56,097 nt of DNA from Ruminococcaceae bacterium UBA1767 (GTDB lineage Bacteria; Bacillota; Clostridia; Oscillospirales; Acutalibacteraceae), in contig DCGX01000046.1 of assembly GCA_002315505.1 (NCBI GenBank), forward strand, positions 1 through 56,097, in the 5' to 3' direction. Both the position numbers and the translations under genes were made by a program. This document shows, in pieces, positions 50,980 to 56,097 of this stretch. The stretch's first letter is position 1. Each line of letters opens with the position of its first letter. The notes under the pieces are model-generated. The model searched no databases, was not told the DNA's origin, and was given only the letters and a program-made list of their open reading frames with translations.

Positions 50980-53622
50980 ATGGAATGGACAGGACTTAAC
51001 GAATTAAGAGAAAAATTCTTATCGTTTTATGAAACCAAGGAGCATTTAAGACTTCCGAGCTTTTCTCTTATTCCGCAGGGCGACAAGAGTCTGCTTTTAA
51101 TCAATGCAGGTATGTCACCGATGAAAAAATACTTCACAGGCGAAATCACACCGCCTGCATACAGAGTTACCACTTGTCAGAAGTGTATCAGAACTCCCGA
51201 TATTGAGAATGTCGGTAAGACAGCTCGTCATGGTACATACTTCGAGATGCTCGGCAACTTCTCATTCGGCAACTACTTCAAGAATGAAGCAATCGAGTGG
51301 GCGTGGGAATTCTGCACAAAGATAATGGAAATGGACCCCGAAAGACTTTACATCAGCGTTTATCTTGATGATGATGAGGCTTTTGACATCTGGACAAAGA
51401 AAATCGGTGTTGACCCGTCACATATGGTTCGTTTCGGCAAGGAAGATAACTTCTGGGAGCATGGTGCAGGTCCTTGCGGTCCTTGTTCTGAAATCTACTA
51501 TGACCGTGGTGAAAAGTACGGCTGTGGTAAGCCTGATTGTAAGGTAGGTTGCGAGTGCGACAGATATGTTGAGTTCTGGAACCTTGTTTTCACTCAGTTT
51601 GAGAATGACGGAAAGAACAACTACACACCGCTCAAGCATCCTAATATCGACACAGGTATGGGACTTGAAAGACTTGCCTGTATTTCACAGGGTGTTGATA
51701 ATCTCTTCGAGGTTGACACAATTCAGAATATTATGAAGCACATTGCAAAAATTGCAGGTGTTGAGTATCATACAAACGAAAAGTCGGATGTTTCGCTTCG
51801 TGTTATAACAGACCACATACGTTCAACTACATTTATGATTGGTGACGGTGTTATGCCGTCAAACAGCGGCAGAGGCTATGTTCTTCGCCGACTTCTCCGT
51901 CGTGCCGCAAGACACGGCAGATTGCTCGGAATCAACCGTCCGTTTCTCGCTGAGGTTTGCGACACCGTTATCAACGAGAACAAGAACGCATATCCGAACC
52001 TTGTTGAAAAGCGTGATTTCATCATCAATGTTATTTCAACTGAGGAAGAGAATTTCAACAGAACTATTGATGCAGGACTTGATGTTCTCAATGAAATGAT
52101 TGAAAAATCAACAACAAAAGAGTTAGATGCAGAGGATGCATTTAAGCTTCAGGACACATTTGGTTTCCCGATTGACCTCACAAAGGAAATTCTTGAGGAA
52201 AAGGGAATGAGCGTTGACGAGGAAAAGTTCAAGGAGCTTGTTCTTGTACAGAGAAAGCGTTCACGTGATGCACATAAGGGTGCAGGTGCTGAAGGCTGGA
52301 ACGATACAGGTGTTACAACCAAGGGTATCGAAAAAACAAACTTTCTCGGATATGAAAATACTGTTGCAGACGGAAAAATCATTGCAATTATCACCGATGA
52401 TATGCGTGCGGAAATGCTTGAAAACGGTGTTGATTCATTCGTTGTAACCGACAACACTTCTTTCTATGCCGAAAGCGGTGGACAGGTTGGTGACACAGGT
52501 GTCATCAAGGGTGACGGCTTCACCTTCGAGGTTGAGAATACAATCAAGACAAATGACGGTGTATTTCTTCATTACGGCAGAATTATTGACGGCGACAGTG
52601 CAAAAATCGGTGATACTGTTAAGACGGAAATTGACGCAGACAGAAGAAATTGCATTGCAAGAAATCATACAGCCGCTCATCTTCTTCAGGCGGCACTCCG
52701 TAAGGTGCTTGGCTCTCATGTTGAGCAGGCAGGTCAGCTCGTTAACGAAAAGGAAGTTCGTTTCGACTTCTCTCATTTCTCAGCTATGACATCGGACGAG
52801 CTTAAGAAGGTTGAGGACGAGGTAAATGCAATTATCCTTTCTTCACAGGCGGTTACAATGACAGAAATGCCGATTGAGGAAGCAAAGAAAACAGGTGCTA
52901 TGGCACTCTTCGGTGAGAAGTACGGTGATGTTGTTCGTGTTGTAAAAGCAGGTGATTTCTCAACAGAGCTTTGCGGTGGTACACACGTAGGAAGTACAGG
53001 TAATCTCGGTCTCTTCAAGATTATTGCAGAAACTTCAGTTGCCGCAGGTGTCAGAAGAATCCAGGCTGTTACAGGTACAGGTGTACTTGATTATATTACC
53101 AATCTCAATGCACTCATTTCGGGTACTGCAAATGCACTCAAGGTTGCAAATACTGCAGATATCGAGAAAAAGGCAGTTTCTTTTGCAATCGAAATCAAAG
53201 AGAAGGACAGAGAGATTGAATCTCTTACCGCACAGCTTACAAATATGCGCTCGGGCAGTCTTTTTGACAACGCAACAGAGGTTAAGGGCATTAAGATTAT
53301 TTCTGCAAATGCAGGTGAAATTTCAGTTGATGAGCTTCGTCAGCTTTCGGATAAAGCAAAGGCAGAGGGCGAAAATGTTGTTGCTGTAATCGGTGCAATC
53401 AATAAGGAAAAAGGCTCAGCTAACTTTGCCGCATCCTGCTCAAAGGGTGCAATCGCAAAGGGCGTTAAGGCAGGCGATGTTGTTCGTGCAGTAGCACAGA
53501 TGGCAGGCGGAAACGGCGGCGGAAAGCCTGACTTTGCTATGGCAGGTGCAAAGGATATTGATAAGGTTGACAGTGCAATTTCAGCAGTGGTTGAAATCGT
53601 AACTGCTTTGATAAAGGAGTAA
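50980..53622 (+). CDS. alaS: Alanyl-tRNA synthetase
   Basis: The product has 880 residues, normal length. The catalytic domain begins ELREKFLSFYETKEHL; motif 2 is near RTPDIENVGKTARHGTYFEM, and motif 3 GMGLERLACI is present. The editing domain has HTAAHLLQAAL and the CGGTHV zinc ligands. The C-terminal DHHA1 domain ends in AQMAGGNGGGKPDFAMAG. It charges tRNA-Ala and edits serine or glycine. It heads a short run with the HIT and phosphoribosyltransferase genes. Confidence 0.97.
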   Translation: MEWTGLNELREKFLSFYETKEHLRLPSFSLIPQGDKSLLLINAGMSPMKKYFTGEITPPAYRVTTCQKCIRTPDIENVGKTARHGTYFEMLGNFSFGNYFKNEAIEWAWEFCTKIMEMDPERLYISVYLDDDEAFDIWTKKIGVDPSHMVRFGKEDNFWEHGAGPCGPCSEIYYDRGEKYGCGKPDCKVGCECDRYVEFWNLVFTQFENDGKNNYTPLKHPNIDTGMGLERLACISQGVDNLFEVDTIQNIMKHIAKIAGVEYHTNEKSDVSLRVITDHIRSTTFMIGDGVMPSNSGRGYVLRRLLRRAARHGRLLGINRPFLAEVCDTVINENKNAYPNLVEKRDFIINVISTEEENFNRTIDAGLDVLNEMIEKSTTKELDAEDAFKLQDTFGFPIDLTKEILEEKGMSVDEEKFKELVLVQRKRSRDAHKGAGAEGWNDTGVTTKGIEKTNFLGYENTVADGKIIAIITDDMRAEMLENGVDSFVVTDNTSFYAESGGQVGDTGVIKGDGFTFEVENTIKTNDGVFLHYGRIIDGDSAKIGDTVKTEIDADRRNCIARNHTAAHLLQAALRKVLGSHVEQAGQLVNEKEVRFDFSHFSAMTSDELKKVEDEVNAIILSSQAVTMTEMPIEEAKKTGAMALFGEKYGDVVRVVKAGDFSTELCGGTHVGSTGNLGLFKIIAETSVAAGVRRIQAVTGTGVLDYITNLNALISGTANALKVANTADIEKKAVSFAIEIKEKDREIESLTAQLTNMRSGSLFDNATEVKGIKIISANAGEISVDELRQLSDKAKAEGENVVAVIGAINKEKGSANFAASCSKGAIAKGVKAGDVVRAVAQMAGGNGGGKPDFAMAGAKDIDKVDSAISAVVEIVTALIKE

Positions 53623-53627
53623 CAAAT

Positions 53628-53966
53628 ATGGATTGCTTATTTTGTAAAATAATTGCGGGAGAAATCCCGTCAGCAAAGGTTTATGAGGACGAAACGGTTT
53701 TTGCATTCAGAGATATTGAACCGCAGGCACCTACACACATTCTCATTGTTCCAAAAGCACATATCAAGTCAGCCGCAGAGCTTGACGAGAGCAACAGTGC
53801 CGTTGTGGCACATATCTTTGAGGTTGCCGCAAAGCTCGCAAAGCAGGAGGGACTTGATGACGGCTTCCGCATCGTCAATAACTGCGGAGACAGCGCAGGA
53901 CAGACAGTGAAGCATCTTCATTTCCATCTTATGGGTGGCAGAGAATTTACCTGGCCTGCAGGCTGA
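53628..53966 (+). CDS. HIT-family nucleotide hydrolase (HinT-like)
   Basis: The product has 112 residues. CLFCKIIAGEIPSAKVYED opens the protein and HLHFHLMGG (residues 96-104) holds the HxHxHxx catalytic triad. The cysteines in the N-terminus may bind zinc. Enzymes of this type remove AMP from phosphoramidates such as lysyl- or tryptophanyl-adenylates. It lies 5 nt after alaS, which is a common arrangement. Confidence 0.94.
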   Translation: MDCLFCKIIAGEIPSAKVYEDETVFAFRDIEPQAPTHILIVPKAHIKSAAELDESNSAVVAHIFEVAAKLAKQEGLDDGFRIVNNCGDSAGQTVKHLHFHLMGGREFTWPAG

Positions 53967-53987
53967 TATGAAAGGAATGTTAAAGCT

Positions 53988-54524
53988 ATGGAAACTTATA
54001 AAATGAAAATAGCAGGACTTGAAAGAGAGCTTCCGCTCTGTCCTGTAAACGATAAATTGTCAATTGCAGGCTTCATCATCTTCGGTGATGTTGAGCTTAC
54101 AATTGCTTGTGCAAAGGAGCTTCTTGAAAAGTGCCCGGAGTTTGATTATATTATCACTCCCGAGGCAAAGAGTATTCCTATCGCTTACGAAATGTCACGA
54201 CAGAGCGGTAAGAAATATTTTGTTATTCGTAAAAAGGAAAAAGTATATATGCAGAACCCGGTAAAGGTTACTGTTAATTCAATCACAACTCAGTCAGAAC
54301 AGGTTCTTATCCTTGACGGTGCTGAGGGTGAAATCATCCGTGGCAAGAAGGTGCTGATTATTGACGATGTTATTTCAACAGGTGAGTCACTTAAGGCTGT
54401 TGAAACACTCGTTAATAAATTCGATGCAGATATCGTTGCTAAGGCTGCAATTCTCGCAGAGGGCGATGCCGCTGACAGAGATGACATCGTATTTCTTGAG
54501 AAGTTACCGCTTTTCTTTAAATGA
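53988..54524 (+). CDS. Phosphoribosyltransferase, adenine phosphoribosyltransferase-like
   Basis: The product has 178 residues. The PRPP-binding motif VLIIDDVISTGES is at 122-134. The hood and N-terminal part (PEAKSIPIAYEMSRQSGKKYFVIRK) match adenine phosphoribosyltransferase-like or xanthine-type relatives more than pyrimidine enzymes. It likely salvages a purine base with PRPP. Its stop overlaps the comEC start as ATGA. Confidence 0.8.
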   Translation: METYKMKIAGLERELPLCPVNDKLSIAGFIIFGDVELTIACAKELLEKCPEFDYIITPEAKSIPIAYEMSRQSGKKYFVIRKKEKVYMQNPVKVTVNSITTQSEQVLILDGAEGEIIRGKKVLIIDDVISTGESLKAVETLVNKFDADIVAKAAILAEGDAADRDDIVFLEKLPLFFK

Positions 54525-56097
54525 GCCTGAAAAACAGGCCTATGGCTCTCATAGGCTTTACGATGCTTCTGGTGTTACTCATATGCGTGTATGCATTTGA
54601 AGAGCTTGCGATAATATCAATAGCTCTCGGAGTAGTATTACTTGTTGTAACATCAGTTTTTAAGAAAATCAGAGAGCAGGTTTTTCCGTTTTTCCTTGCG
54701 TCTGCACTTTTGCTTTCCGGTGGAATGTATTTTCTGTCAGATGCAAAGGCTGTTGAAATGCAGAGAATGTCAGACGAAACTAAGGTGCTGTGCGGAAGAA
54801 TCTGTGATGAGGTGAGCTATAACGGCTCACGATATTATTACACTCTGGATAAGGTTACGCTTGACAGTGTTAAAATAAATTCAAGGGTCAAGCTCTCACT
54901 TCCCGAAGAAATTGAAGCCGATGAGTTTGATAATATTACGGTCGAGAAGGTTAAGACCTATTCCGTCGGTAAGACGAATGACTCGGCAAAGCTGTATTAT
55001 CATTCAAAGGATATTTATCTCGGTGCATATCCCGATGAGGAAGAAACCTTTTCTGTGAGTGTTTATCCGTGTGAGAAAAAACCGCTTGGTTATTATTTCC
55101 TCAGGATGAATAAGGCGATTTCTTATCGTGTACTTGATAAGGTCGAGGGTGAATACGGTGCGATAACCGTTGCAATGCTGACGGGAAACAAGTCGCATAT
55201 GTCGGATAAAACAGTGGAAATGTACACTGATGCAGGCGTGGCACCGCTGTTTGCGGTTTCGGGATTTCATCTTTCTTTGTGGGTAATGGGACTTTACGAG
55301 ATTCTTCGCATTTTCGGTGTGCGCAGACGTACAAATTCTTTGATTGCGATAATCACAACTCTTTGCTTTATGGCGCTAACTGGATTTTCCGCTTCGGTAT
55401 GTAGGGCGGGAATTATGATGTTAGTTATGCTTGCGGGTAATTTGTTTTACAGAAAGTCGGATTCGGTCAATTCAATCGGATTTGCGTGCATAATTATGTG
55501 TATAATTAACCCGATGAATGCTTCAAATATCGGATTTTTACTGTCTGTCACGGCGACACTCGGAATAGTTGTGCTTTATCCGCTTGCAGATAAATATTTG
55601 CTTTCAAAGCTACCCGAAGGAATGACCTTTTCGGTGATAAAAGCAATTCTCAGTATCGTTTTAGTTTGTATAACGGCAACAATCGGAGTTTTGCCTGCGA
55701 CGATTCTGTTTATCGGTAAAATCTCATTAATGTCGGTATTTACAAATGTTGCGGTTAGCTTTGTGGCAGGTTTCTGTATGCTTTTCGGTGGACTTACTGT
55801 CTTGCTTTATCCTGTCGGATTTTTGTCGGATGCGTGTGCATACCTTTGTGAATATACAGCGAAGTACGTCTATAACGTGATTGACTTTATTTATTCACTT
55901 GATGTTTCTCCCTTACCGACAGCTGATATTTACTGGCACGCAGGTGCAGTTCTTTGTACGGCGGTTGTGGTATTTTCTCTTGCTTTTGATAAAAAGCTAC
56001 GTAGCAAAATTGTGTGCGTTTCACTTTCTGTTGTAATTGCAACCTGCGGTGTGCTTTCGTTTTTACATTACGACAGACTTACACAAATCGACATACT
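54521..56097 (+). CDS. comEC: Competence protein ComEC (partial, cut by the right edge)
   Basis: The frame is open from ATG 54521 to the window end, at least 525 residues. Two N-terminal helices and a DUF4131-type extracellular OB-like domain (CGRICDEVSYNGS to GAYPDEEETF) come first. The competence core begins with YGAITVAMLTGNK and VAPLFAVSGFHLSLW and has about ten helices, including FSASVCRAGIMM and NIGFLLSVTATLGIV. The window ends just where a metallo-beta-lactamase domain would begin. It would carry single-stranded DNA through the membrane during transformation. It overlaps the phosphoribosyltransferase gene by 4 nt, so expression may not be competence-specific. Confidence 0.92.
   Translation, partial: MSLKNRPMALIGFTMLLVLLICVYAFEELAIISIALGVVLLVVTSVFKKIREQVFPFFLASALLLSGGMYFLSDAKAVEMQRMSDETKVLCGRICDEVSYNGSRYYYTLDKVTLDSVKINSRVKLSLPEEIEADEFDNITVEKVKTYSVGKTNDSAKLYYHSKDIYLGAYPDEEETFSVSVYPCEKKPLGYYFLRMNKAISYRVLDKVEGEYGAITVAMLTGNKSHMSDKTVEMYTDAGVAPLFAVSGFHLSLWVMGLYEILRIFGVRRRTNSLIAIITTLCFMALTGFSASVCRAGIMMLVMLAGNLFYRKSDSVNSIGFACIIMCIINPMNASNIGFLLSVTATLGIVVLYPLADKYLLSKLPEGMTFSVIKAILSIVLVCITATIGVLPATILFIGKISLMSVFTNVAVSFVAGFCMLFGGLTVLLYPVGFLSDACAYLCEYTAKYVYNVIDFIYSLDVSPLPTADIYWHAGAVLCTAVVVFSLAFDKKLRSKIVCVSLSVVIATCGVLSFLHYDRLTQIDI

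Overview
The window looks like chromosomal DNA of a Gram-positive, low-to-moderate GC gut Clostridia, most likely an Oscillospiraceae or Ruminococcus-type anaerobe. The signs are a division and cell-wall cluster opened by mraZ and rsmH, a MurE with the DNPR motif of meso-diaminopimelate enzymes, a HrcA-type CIRCE operator, a type I dockerin on a secreted enzyme, strong AGGAGG ribosome binding sites, and a serine-recombinase mobilizable element. The genus is inferred, not proven.

Layout. (1) 1-1859, minus strand: a BlaI-type repressor and a BlaR1-like M56 membrane protease (cut by the window edge), with a promoter covered by two TACA/TGTA operators. (2) 2033-8316, minus strand: response regulator, histidine kinase, then (after an internal promoter preceded by three half-sites 11 bp apart) an ABC ATPase, an FtsX-type permease split by one in-frame TAA, and a membrane-anchored secreted protein. 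(3) About 8334-18091: a roughly 9.8-kb integrative mobilizable element. It carries a sigma-like gene, a zinc-finger gene of unknown function, a parM-parR type segregation pair behind a cluster of four hairpins, a small DUF3847-like gene, a MOBQ-type oriT, an AT-rich cargo gene with a HEPN-like motif, a MobA/MobL relaxase with no normal start codon, a small gene and a large serine recombinase. (4) 18.1-22.5 kb: a gene-free stretch with hairpins, a Cof-type HAD phosphatase, a secreted PHP phosphoesterase with an FHA membrane protein, and a secreted metallophosphatase. (5) 22.5-26.1 kb: htpG under CIRCE control and an acyl-CoA synthetase-like enzyme. (6) 26.2-39.2 kb: mraZ-rsmH-ftsL-ftsI/spoVD-murE-murF-mraY-ftsW-murG-murA-ftsQ, lacking murD, murC, murB, ftsA and ftsZ. 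(7) 39.25-41.6 kb: serC-serA. (8) 41.6-45.5 kb: dockerin-phosphodiester glycosidase, HAD-type lipoprotein phosphatase, mutarotase-like protein. (9) 45.6-56.1 kb: ftsK/spoIIIE, ygiQ-type radical SAM, a ComEC-like metallo-beta-lactamase-fold protein, alaS, a HIT protein, a phosphoribosyltransferase and the start of comEC.

How the parts work together. Regions 5-7 and 9 are mostly housekeeping: peptidoglycan precursor synthesis and septation, serine biosynthesis, DNA translocation, tRNA charging and DNA uptake. The accessory interest lies in the mobile element. The oriT is recognisable by a TAAGTGCGCCCTTA core next to an inverted repeat. The relaxase N-terminus is well conserved upstream of its first ATG, so it either starts at a non-AUG codon or is dead. 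The cargo gene between them is visibly more AT-rich than its neighbours and could be a HEPN-type defence gene. All functional calls come from reading motifs by eye; no database search was run.
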